Origin: Sisyra terminalis
Lineage: Eukaryota > Arthropoda > Insecta > Neuroptera > Sisyridae
Assembly (NCBI GenBank): GCA_958496175.1
Contig: OY292280.1
Span: 15,872,001-15,936,000, forward strand
Direction: 5' to 3'
Length of the DNA: 64,000 nucleotides
In this document: in pieces, positions 50,640 through 61,994 of the stretch
Position numbering within the stretch: position 1 is the first letter of the stretch
Layout of the letters: every line of letters begins with the position of its first letter
Notes under the pieces: generated by a model
Told to the model about the DNA's origin: nothing
The model's database searches: none
The model's input: the letters and a program-made list of their open reading frames with translations, nothing else
Made by a program: the position numbers and the translations under genes

Positions 50640-52310
50640 CCCGAAACTGCCTTTGGTTCGAAAATCATCCCTTATATAACGAAGGTACATGCAATTGTTG
50701 AAGAAGCCACATTCGTCTCTCCCTCTTAGTGGGAAGTGTTCATCCCTTAAACTGCCTGTTCATCCCTTAAACATGGTTTGTTTGGGGAAAAATTTGCACA
50801 GCACGTACAGATGGACTTATACTTTCGATTGGCACCCTTAAAAATTTTTTTTTTTATTTGACGATTTTCGAGAAATTCAACGATGGTTAACCCGTGGATT
50901 TTTTTGATGAAAAAACTATTTGTTTCGAAATCGAAAAATATTATTATATCATCGTTCTAGACATTGTTGCGAACCCGAAACTGCCTTTGGTTCGAAAATC
51001 ATCCCTTATATAACGAAGGTACATGCAATTGTTGAAGAAGCCACATTCGTCTCTCCCTCTTAGTGGGAAGTGTTCATCCCTTAAACTGCCTGTTCATCCC
51101 TTAAACATGGTTTGTTTGGGGAAAAATTTGCACAGCACGTACAGAAGGACTTATACATTCGATTGGCACCCTTAAAAAATTTTTTTTTTATTTGACGATT
51201 TTCGAGAAAATCAACGATGGTTAGCCCATGGATTTTTTTGATGAAAAAACTTTTTGTTTCGAAATCGAAAAATATAATTATATCATCGTTCTAGACATTG
51301 TTGCGAACCCGAAACTGCCTTTGGGTCGAAAATCATCCCTTATATAACGAAGGTACATGCAATTGTTGAAGAAGCCACATTCGTCTCTCCCTCTTAGTGG
51401 GAAGTGTTCATCCCTTAAACTGCCTGTTCATCCCTTAAACGAGGTTTGTTTGGGGAAAAATTTGCACAGCACGTACAGATGGACTTATACTTTCGATTGG
51501 CACCCTTAAAAAATTTTTTTTTTATTTGACGATTTTCGAGAAAATCAACGATGGTTAACCCATGGATTTTTTTGATGAAAAAACTTTTTGTTTCGAAATC
51601 GAAAAATATTATTATATCATCGTTCTAGACATTGTTGCGAACCCGAAACTGCCTTTGGTTCGAAAATCATCCCTTATATAACGAAGGTACATGCAATTGT
51701 TGAAGAAGCCACATTCGTCTCTCCCTCTTAGTGGGAAGTGTTCATCCCTTAAACTGCCTGTTCATCCCTTAAACGAGGTTTGTTTGGGGAAAAATTTGCA
51801 CAGCACGTACAGATGGACTTATACTTTCGATTGGCACCCTTAAAAAATGTTTTTTTTATTTGACGATTTTCGAGAAAATCAACGATGGTTAACCCATGGA
51901 TTTTTTTGATGAAAAAACTTTTTGTTTCGAAATCGAAAAATATTATTATTTCATCGTTCTAGACATTGTTGCGAACCCGAAACTGCCATTGGTTCGAAAA
52001 TCATCCCTTATATAACGAAGGTACATGCAATTGTTGAAGAAGCCACATTCGTCTCTCCCTCTTAGTGGGAAGTGTTCATCCCTTAAACTGCCTGTTCATC
52101 CCTTAAACATGGTTTGTTTGGGGAAAAATTTGCACAGCACGTACAGATGGACTTATACATTCGATTGGCACCCTTAAAAAATTTTTTTTTTTATTTGACG
52201 ATTTTCGAGAAAATCAACGATGGTTAACCCATGGATTTTTTTGATGAAAAAACTTTTTGTTTCGAAATCGAAAAATATTATTATATCATCGTTCTAGACA
52301 TTGTTGCGAA
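50640..52310. repeat. Five-monomer block, copy 1 (offset 3006 bp)
   Basis: The monomers are GAAATTC with CCCGTGG (50640), ACAGAAGGAC with TTAGCCC and ATATAATTATATC (50974), GGGTCG with GAGG (51308), AAAAAATGTTTT with TATTTCATC (51642), and GCCATTGG (51976). The same order is at 53646-55316. The copies differ by GGGTCG here against GGTTCG near 54327, and CCCATGG here against CCCAGGG near 55237. Confidence 0.85.
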
Positions 52311-53645
52311 CCCGAAACTGCCTTTGGTTCGAAAATCATCCCTTATATAACGAAGGTACATGCAATTGTTGAAGAAGCCACATTCGTCTCTCCCTCTTAG
52401 TGGGAAGTGTTCAACCCTTAAACTGCCTGTTCATCCCTTAAACGAGGTTTGTTTGGGAAAAAATTTGCACAGCACGTACAGATGGACTTATACTTTCGAT
52501 TGGCACCCTTAAAAAATTTTTTTTTTATTTGACGATTTTCGAGAAAATCAACGATGGTTAACCCATGGATTTTTTTGATGAAAAAACTTTTTGTTTCGAA
52601 ATCGAAAAATATTATTATATCATCGTTCTAGACATTGTTGCGAACCCGAAACTGCCTTTGGTTCGAAAATCATCCCTTATATAACGAAGGTACATGCAAT
52701 TGTTGAAGAAGCCACATTCGTCTCTCCCTCTTAGTGGGAAGTGTTCATCCCTTAAACTGCCTGTTCATCCCTTAAACATGGTTTGTTTGGGGAAAAATTT
52801 GCACAGCACGTACAGATGGACTTATACATTCGATTGGCACCCTTAAAAAATTTTTTTTTTATTTGACGATTTTCGAGAAAATCAACGATGGTTAACCCAT
52901 GGATTTTTTTGATGAAAAAACTTTTTGTTTCGAAATCGAAAAATATTATTATATCATCGTTCTAGACATTGTTGCGAACCCGAAACTGCCTTTGGGTCGA
53001 TAATCATCCCTTATATAACGAAGGTACATGCAATTGTTGAAGAAGCCACATTCGTCTCTCCCTCTTAGTGGGAAGTGTTCATCCCTTAAACTGCCTGTTC
53101 ATCCCTTAAACATGGTTTGTTTGGGGAAAAATTTGCACAGCACGTACAGATGGACTTATACATTCGATTGGCACCCTTAAAAAATTTTTTTTTATTTGAC
53201 GATTTTCGAGAAAATCAACGATGGTTAACCCATGGATTTTTTTGATGAAAAAACTTTTTGTTTCGAAATCGAAAAATATTATTATATCATCGTTCTAGAC
53301 ATTGTTGCGAACCCGAAACTGCCTTTGGTTCGAAAATCATCCCTTATATAACGAAGGTACATGCAATTGTTGAAGAAGCCACATTCGTCTCTCCCTCTTA
53401 GTGGGAAGTGTTCATCCCTTAAACTGCCTTTTCATCCCTTAAACATGGTTTGTTTGGGGAAAAATTTGCACAGCACGTACAGATGGACTTATACATTCGA
53501 TTGGCACCCTTAAAAATTTTTTTTTTTATTTGACGATTTTCGAGAATATCAACGATGGTTAACCCATGGATTTTTTTGATGAAAAAACTTTTTGTTTCGA
53601 AATCGAAAAATATTATTATATCATCGTTCTAGACATTGTTGCGAA
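52311..53645. repeat. Four monomers between the 3006-bp copies
   Basis: 52311 has TTCAACCC, GAGG and TTTGGGAAAAAAT. 52645 is plain type I. 52979 has GGGTCGATAATC. 53312 has CTGCCTTTTCATC and GAATATC. Confidence 0.75.
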
Positions 53646-55650
53646 CCCGAAACTGCCTTTGGTTCGAAAATCATCCCTTATATAACGAAGGTACATGCAA
53701 TTGTTGAAGAAGCCACATTCGTCTCTCCCTCTTAGTGGGAAGTGTTCATCCCTTAAACTGCCTGTTCATCCCTTAAACATGGTTTGTTTGGGGAAAAATT
53801 TGCACAGCACGTACAGATGGACTTATACTTTCGATTGGCACCCTTAAAAATTTTTTTTTTTATTTGACGATTTTCGAGAAATTCAACGATGGTTAACCCG
53901 TGGATTTTTTTGATGAAAAAACTATTTGTTTCGAAATCGAAAAATATTATTATATCATCGTTCTAGACATTGTTGCGAACCCGAAACTGCCTTTGGTTCG
54001 AAAATCATCCCTTATATAACGAAGGTACATGCAATTGTTGAAGAAGCCACATTCGTCTCTCCCTCTTAGTGGGAAGTGTTCATCCCTTAAACTGCCTGTT
54101 CATCCCTTAAACATGGTTTGTTTGGGGAAAAATTTGCACAGCACGTACAGAAGGACTTATACATTCGATTGGCACCCTTAAAAAATTTTTTTTTTATTTG
54201 ACGATTTTCGAGAAAATCAACGATGGTTAGCCCATGGATTTTTTTGATGAAAAAACTTTTTGTTTCGAAATCGAAAAATATAATTATATCATCGTTCTAG
54301 ACATTGTTGCGAACCCGAAACTGCCTTTGGTTCGAAAATCATCCCTTATATAACGAAGGTACATGCAATTGTTGAAGAAGCCACATTCGTCTCTCCCTCT
54401 TAGTGGGAAGTGTTCATCCCTTAAACTGCCTGTTCATCCCTTAAACGAGGTTTGTTTGGGGAAAAATTTGCACAGCACGTACAGATGGACTTATACTTTC
54501 GATTGGCACCCTTAAAAAATTTTTTTTTTATTTGACGATTTTCGAGAAAATCAACGATGGTTAACCCATGGATTTTTTTGATGAAAAAACTTTTTGTTTC
54601 GAAATCGAAAAATATTATTATATCATCGTTCTAGACATTGTTGCGAACCCGAAACTGCCTTTGGTTCGAAAATCATCCCTTATATAACGAAGGTACATGC
54701 AATTGTTGAAGAAGCCACATTCGTCTCTCCCTCTTAGTGGGAAGTGTTCATCCCTTAAACTGCCTGTTCATCCCTTAAACGAGGTTTGTTTGGGGAAAAA
54801 TTTGCACAGCACGTACAGATGGACTTATACTTTCGATTGGCACCCTTAAAAAATGTTTTTTTTATTTGACGATTTTCGAGAAAATCAACGATGGTTAACC
54901 CATGGATTTTTTTGATGAAAAAACTTTTTGTTTCGAAATCGAAAAATATTATTATTTCATCGTTCTAGACATTGTTGCGAACCCGAAACTGCCATTGGTT
55001 CGAAAATCATCCCTTATATAACGAAGGTACATGCAATTGTTGAAGAAGCCACATTCGTCTCTCCCTCTTAGTGGGAAGTGTTCATCCCTTAAACTGCCTG
55101 TTCATCCCTTAAACATGGTTTGTTTGGGGAAAAATTTGCACAGCACGTACAGATGGACTTATACATTCGATTGGCACCCTTAAAAAATTTTTTTTTTTAT
55201 TTGACGATTTTCGAGAAAATCAACGATGGTTAACCCAGGGATTTTTTTGATGAAAAAACTTTTTGTTTCGAAATCGAAAAATATTATTATATCATCGTTC
55301 TAGACATTGTTGCGAACCCGAAACTGCCTTTGGTTCGAAAATCATCCCTTATATAACGAAGGTACATGCAATTGTTGAAGAAGCCACATTCGTCTCTCCC
55401 TCTTAGTGGGAAGTGTTCATCCCTTAAACTGCCTGTTCATCCCTTAAACATGGTTTGTTTGGGGAAAAATTTGCACAGCACGTACAGATGGACTTATACA
55501 TTCGATTGGCACACTTAAAAATTTTTTTTTTTATTTGGCGATTTTCGAGAAAATCAACGATGGTTAGCCCATGGATTTTTTTGATGAAAAAACTATTTGT
55601 TTCGAAATCGAAAAATATTATTATATCATCGTTCTAGACATTGTTGCGAA
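53646..55650. repeat. Five-monomer block, copy 2, plus a CACACTT monomer
   Basis: 53646-55316 matches 50640-52310. The next monomer (55317) has GGCACACTT, ATTTGGCG, TTAGCCC and ACTATTTG. From 53980 the five monomers are again matched at +1671 to +1670 by 55651-57320. Confidence 0.85.
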
Positions 55651-57320
55651 CCCGAAACTGCCTTTGGTTCGAAAATCATCCCTTATATAACGAAGGTACA
55701 TGCAATTGTTGAAGAAGCCACATTCGTCTCTCCCTCTTAGTGGGAAGTGTTCATCCCTTAAACTGCCTGTTCATCCCTTAAACATGGTTTGTTTGGGGAA
55801 AAATTTGCACAGCACGTACAGATGGACTTATACTTTCGATTGGCACCCTTAAAATTTTTTTTTTTTATTTGACGATTTTCGAGAAAATCAACGATGGTTA
55901 GCCCATGGATTTTTTTGATGAAAAAACTTTTTGTTTCGAAATCGAAAAATATAATTATATCATCGTTCTAGACATTGTTGCGAACCCGAAACTGCCTTTG
56001 GGTCGAAAATCATCTCTTATATAACGAAGGTACATGCAATTGTTGAAGAAGCCACATTCGTCTCTCCCTCTTAGTGGGAAGTGTTCATCCCTTAAACTGC
56101 CTGTTCATCCCTTAAACGAGGTTTGTTTGGGGAAAAATTTGCACAGCACGTACAGATGGACTTATACTTTCGATTGGCACCCTTAAAAATTTTTTTTTTT
56201 ATTTGACGATTTTCGAGAAAATCAACGATGGTTAACCCATGGATTTTTTTGATGAAAAAACTTTTTGTTTCGAAATCGAAAAATATTATTATATCATCGT
56301 TCTAGACATTGTTGCGAACCCGAAACTGCCTTTGGTTCGAAAATCATCCCTTATATAACGAAGGTACATGCAATTGTTGAAGAAGCCACATTCGTCTCTC
56401 CCTCTTAGTGGGAAGTGTTCATCCCTTAAACTGCCTGTTCATCCCTTAAACGAGGTTTGTTTGGGGAAAAATTTGCACAGCACGTACAGATGGACTTATA
56501 CTTTCGATTGGCACCATTAAAAAATGTTTTTTTTATTTGACGATTTTCGAGAAAATCAACGATGGTTAACCCATGGATTTTTTTGATAAAAAAACTTTTT
56601 GTTTCGAAATCGAAAAATATTATTATTTCATCGTTCTAGACATTGTTGCGAACCCGAAACTGCCATTGGTTCGAAAATCATCCCTTATATAACGAAGGTA
56701 CATGCAATTGTTGAAGAAGCCACATTCGTCTCTCCCTCTTAGTGGGAAGTGTTCATCCCTTAAACTGCCTGTTCATCCCTTAAACATGGTTTGTTTGGGG
56801 AAAAATTTTCACAGCACGTACAGATGGACTTATACATTCGATTGGCACCCTTAAAAAATTTTTTTTTTATTTGACGATTTTCGAGAAAATCAACGATGGT
56901 TAACCCAGGGATTTTTTTGATGAAAAAACTTTTTGTTTCGAAATCGAAAAATATTATTATATCATCGTTCTAGACATTGTTGCGAACCCGAAACTGCCTT
57001 TGGTTCGAAAATCATCCCTTATATAACGAAGGTACATGCAATTGTTGAAGAAGCCACATTCGTCTCTCCCTCTTAGTGGGAAGTGTTCATCCCTTAAACT
57101 GCCTGTTCATCCCTTAAACATGGTTTGTTTGGGGAAAAATTTGCACAGCACGTACAGATGGACTTATACATTCGATTGGCACACTTAAAAATTTTTTTTT
57201 TTATTTGACGATTTTCGAGAAAATCAACGATGGTTAGCCCATGGATTTTTTTGATGAAAAAACTTTTTGTTTCGAAATCGAAAAATATTATTATATCATC
57301 GTTCTAGACATTGTTGCGAA
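55651..57320. repeat. Five-monomer tandem copy (period about 1670 bp)
   Basis: 55651 has a type III-like 5' half (ATACTTTCG) and the TTAGCCC/ATATAATTATATC 3' half of 53980, so it is a hybrid junction monomer. Then come GGGTCG with CATCTCTTATA (55985), AAAAAATGTTTT with GATAAAAAAAC (56319), GCCATTGG with TTTTCACAG and CCCAGGG (56653), and CACACTT with TTAGCCC (56987). Confidence 0.85.
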
Positions 57321-58656
57321 CCCGAAACTGCCTTTGGTTCGAAAATCATCCCTTATATAACGAAGGTACATGCAATTGTTGAAGAAGCCACAATTGTCTC
57401 TCCCTCTTAGTGGGAAGTGTTCATCCCTTAAACTGCCTGTTCATCCCTTAATCGAGGTTTGTTTAGGGAAAAATTTGCACAGCACGTACAGATGGACTTA
57501 TACTTTCGATTGGCACCCTTATAAAATTTTTTTTTTATTAGACGATTTTCGAGAAAATCAACGATGGTTAACCCATGGATTTTTTTGATGAAAAAACTTT
57601 TTGTTTCGAAATCGAAAAATATTATTATATCATCGTTCTAGACATTGTTGCGAACCCGAAACTGCCATTGGTTCGAAAATCATCCCTTATATAACGAAGG
57701 TACATGCAATTGTTGAAGAAGCCACATTCGTCTCTCCCTCTTAGTGGGAAGTGTTCATCCCTTAAACTGCCTGTTCATCCCTTAAACATGGTTTGTTTGG
57801 GGAAAAATTTTCACAGCACGTACAGATGGACTTATACATTCGATTGGCACCCTTAAAAAATTTTTTTTTTATTTGACGATTTTCGAGAAAATCAACGATG
57901 GTTAACCCAGGGATTTTTTTGATGAAAAAACTTTTTGTTTCGAAATCGAAAAATATTATTATATCATCGTTCTAGACATTGTTGCGAACCCGAAACTGCC
58001 TTTGGTTCGAAAATCATCCCTTATATAACGAAGGTACATGCAATTGTTGAAGAAGCCACATTCGTCTCTCCCTCTTAGTGGGAAGTGTTCATCCCTTAAA
58101 CTGCCTGTTCATCCCTTAAACATGGTTTGTTTGGGGAAAAATTTGCACAGCACGTACAGATGGACTTATACATTCGATTGGCACACTTAAAAATTTTTTT
58201 TTTTATTTGACGATTTTCGAGAAAATCAACGATGGTTAGCCCATGGATTTTTTTGATGAAAAAACTTTTTGTTTCGAAATCGAAAAATATTATTATATCA
58301 TCGTTCTAGACATTGTTGCGAACCCGAAACTGCCTTTGGTTCGAAAATCATCCCTTATATAACGAAGGTACATGCAATTGTTGAAGAAGCCACAATTGTC
58401 TCTCCCTCTTAGTGGGAAGTGTTCATCCCTTAAACTGCCTGTTCATCCCTTAATCGAGGTTTGTTTAGGGAAAAATTTGCACAGCACGTACAGATGGACT
58501 TATACTTTCGATTGGCACCCTTATAAAATTTTTTTTTTATTAGACGATTTTCGAGAAAATCAACGATGGTTAACCCATGGATTTTTTTGATGAAAAAACT
58601 TTTTGTTTCGAAATCGAAAAATATTATTATATCATCGTTCTAGACATTGTTGCGAA
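56653..58656. repeat. Three-monomer unit X-Y-T, two tandem copies (period 1002 bp)
   Basis: X has GCCATTGG, TTTTCACAG and CCCAGGG. Y has GGCACACTT and TTAGCCC. T has CACAATTGTC, TTAATCGAGG, TTTAGGG and CCTTATAAAATTT. Copies are 56653-57654 and 57655-58656. I saw no base differences between the two apart from none obvious at the diagnostic sites, so this is among the youngest duplications in the window. Confidence 0.9.
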
Positions 58657-59658
58657 CCCGAAACTGCCTTTGGTTCGAAAATCATCCCTTATATAACGAA
58701 GGTACATGCAATTGTTGAAGAAGCCACATTCGTCTCTCCCTCTTAGTGGGAAGTGTTCATCCCTTAAACTGCCTGTTCATCCCTTAAACATGGTTTGTTT
58801 GGGGAAAAATTTGCACAGCACGTACAGATGGACTTATACATTCGATTTACACCCTTAAAAAATTTTTTTTTTATTTGACGATTTTCGAGAAAATCAACGA
58901 TGGTTAACCCATGGATTTTTTTGATGAAAAAACTTTTTGTTTCGAAATCGAAAAATATTATTATATCATCGTTCTAGACATTGTTGCGAACCCGAAACTG
59001 CCTTTGGTTCGAAAATCATCCCTTATATAACGAAGGTACATGCAATTGTTGAAGAAGCCTCATTCGTCTCTCCCTCTTAGTGGGAAGTGTTCATCCCTTA
59101 AACTGCCTGTTCATCCCTTAAACATGGTTTGTTTGGGGAAAAATTTGCACAGCACGTACAGATGGACTTATACATTCGATTGGCACACTTAAAAATTTTT
59201 TTTTTTATTTGACGATTTTCGAGAAAATCAACGATGGTTAGCCCATGGATTTTTTTGATGAAAAAACTTTTTGTTTCGAAATCGAAAAATATTATTATAT
59301 CATCGTTCTAGACATTGTTGCGAACCCGAAACTGCCTTTGGTTCGAAAATCATCCCTTATATAACGAAGGTACATGCAATTGTTGAAGAAGCCACAATTG
59401 TCTCTCCCTCTTAGTGGGAAGTGTTCATCCCTTAAACTGCCTGTTCATCCCTTAATCGAGGTTTGTTTAGGGAAAAATTTGCACAGCACGTACAGATGGA
59501 CTTATACTTTCGATTGGCACCCTTATAAAATTTTTTTTTTATTAGACGATTTTCGAGAAAATCAACGATGGTTAACCCATGGATTTTTTTGATGAAAAAA
59601 CTTTTTGTTTCGAAATCGAAAAATATTATTATATCATCGTTCTAGACATTGTTGCGAA
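58657..59658. repeat. Third three-monomer unit, Z-Y'-T
   Basis: T (59325) and Y (58991, now with GCCTCATTCG) follow the 1002-bp period, but the X position (58657) is occupied by a different monomer, Z, with CGATTTACACCC. Z recurs at 59659 and at the end of the window (63665). Confidence 0.85.
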
Positions 59659-60326
59659 CCCGAAACTGCCTTTGGTTCGAAAATCATCCCTTATATAACG
59701 AAGGTACATGCAATTGTTGAAGAAGCCACATTCGTCTCTCCCTCTTAGTGGGAAGTGTTCATCCCTTAAACTGCCTGTTCATCCCTTAAACATGGTTTGT
59801 TTGGGGAAAAATTTGCACAGCACGTACAGATGGACTTATACATTCGATTTACACCCTTAAAAATTTTTTTTTTTATTTGACGATTTTCGAGAAAATCAAC
59901 GATGGTTAACCCATGGATTTTTTTGATGAAAAAACTTTTTGTTTCGAAATCGAAAAATATTATTATATCATCGTTCTAGACATTGTTGCGAACCCGAAAC
60001 TGCCTTTGGTTCGAAAATCATCCCTTATATAACGAAGGTACATGCAATTGTTGAAGAAGCCTCATTCGTCTCTCCCTCTTAGTGGGAAGTGTTCATCCCT
60101 TAAACTGCCTGTTCATCCCTTAAACATGGTTTGTTTGGGGAAAAATTTGCACAGCACGTACAGATGGACATATACATTCGATTGGCACCCTTAAAAAATT
60201 TTTTTTTTATTTGACGATTTTCGAGAAAATCAACGATGATTAACCCATGGATTTTTTTGATGAAAAAACTTTTTGTATCGAAATCGAAAAATATTATTAT
60301 AACATCGTTCTAGACATTGTTGCGAA
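59659..60326. repeat. Z monomer and a divergent GCCTCATTCG monomer
   Basis: 59659 repeats Z. 59993 begins like Y' (GCCTCATTCG) but has GGACATATAC, GATGATTAAC, TTTTGTATCG and ATAACATCG, so the 1002-bp pattern ends here. Confidence 0.8.
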
Positions 60327-61994
60327 CCCGAAACTGCCTTTGGTTCGAAAATCATCCCTTATATAACGAAGGTACATGCAATTGTTGAAGAAGCCACATT
60401 CGTCTCTCCCTCTTAGTGGGAAGTGTTCATCCCTTAAACAGCCTGTTCATCCCTTAAACATGGTTTGTTTGGGGAAAAATTTGCACAGCACGTACAGATG
60501 GACTTATACTTTCGATTGGCACCCTTAAAAATTTTTTTTTTTATTTGACGATTTTCGAGAAAATCAACGATGGTTAGCCCATGGATTTTTTTGATGAAAA
60601 AACTTTTTGTTTCGAAATCGAAAAATATTATTATATCATCGTTCTAGACATTGTTGCGAACCCGAAACTGCCTTTGGTTCGAAAATCATCCCTTATATTA
60701 CGTAGGTACATGCAATTGTTGAAGAAGCCACATTCGTCTCTCCCTCTTAGTGGGAAGTGTTCATCCCTTAAACTGCCTGTTCATCCCTTAAACGAGGTTT
60801 GTTTGGGGAAAAATTTGCACAGCACGTACAGATGGACTTATATTTCGATTGGCACCCTTAAAAAATTTTTTTTTTATTTGACGTTTTTCGAGAAAATCAA
60901 CGATGGTTAGCCCATGGATTTTTTTGATGAAAAAACTTTTTGTTTCGAAATCGAAAAATATTATTATAACATCGTTCTAGACATTGTTGCGAACCCGAAA
61001 CTGCCTTTGGTTCGAAAATCATCCCTTATATAACGAAGGTACATGCAATTGTTGAAGAAGCCACATTCGTCTCTCCCTCTTAGTGGGAAGTGTTCATCCC
61101 TTAAACAGCCTGTTCATCCCTTAAACATGGTTTGTTTGGGGAAAAATTTGCACAGCACGTACAGATGGACTTATACTTTCGATTGGCACCCTTAAAAATT
61201 TTTTTTTTTATTTGACGATTTTCGAGAAAATCAACGATGGTTAGCCCATGGATTTTTTTGATGAAAAAACTTTTTGTTTCGAAATCGAAAAATATTATTA
61301 TATCATCGTTCTAGACATTGTTGCGAACCCGAAACTGCCTTTGGTTCGAAAATCATCCCTTATATAACGAAGGTACATGCAATTGTTGAAGAAGCCACAT
61401 TCGTCTCTCCCTCTTAGTGGGAAGTGTTCATCCCTTAAACTGCCTGTTCATCCCTTAAACATGGTTTGTTTGGGGAAAAATTTGCACAGCACGTACAGAT
61501 GGACTTATACTTTCGATTGGCACCCTTAAAAAATTTTTTTTTTATTTGACGTTTTTCGAGAAAATCAACGATGGTTAGCCCATGGATTTTTTTGATGAAA
61601 AAACTTTTTGTTTCGAAATCGAAAAATATTATTATTTCATCGTTCTAGACATTGTTGCGAACCCGAAACTGCCTTTGGTTCGAAAATCATCCCTTATATT
61701 ACGTAGGTACATGCAATTGTTGAAGAAGCCACATTCGTCTCTCCCTCTTAGTGGGAAGTGTTCATCCCTTAAACTGCCTGTTCATCCCTTAAACGAGGTT
61801 TGTTTGGGGAAAAATTTGCACAGCACGTACAGATGGACTTATATTTCGATTGGCACCCTTAAAAAATTTTTTTTTTATTTGACGATTTTCGAGAAAATCA
61901 ACGATGGTTAACCCATGGATTTTTTTGATGAAAAAACTTTTTGTTTCGAAATCGAAAAATATTATTATATCATCGTTCTAGACATTGTTGCGAA
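60327..61994. repeat. Related three-monomer repeat (period 1001 bp)
   Basis: Monomers with TTAAACAGCC and TTAGCCC are at 60327 and 60994. Monomers with TATTACGTAGG and CTTATATTTCG (one base short) are at 60661 and 61662, 1001 bp apart. The monomer at 61328 shares GACGTTTTTC with 60661 but lacks its TATTACG, so it looks recombinant. The longest open frames of the window (109 codons, starting at 60581 and 61582) fall here only because the one-base deletion and the TATTACG change remove stops. Confidence 0.8.

Noticed and set aside
473..61911. Recurrent 60-109 codon open frames, about one per few monomers, on both strands
   Set aside because: They are translations of the same satellite segment. 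Many begin at TTG or GTG, which eukaryotes rarely use. They end at a fixed monomer stop and appear or vanish with single-base changes in homopolymer runs. Monomer length is not a multiple of three, and there is no sign of selection on codon positions.
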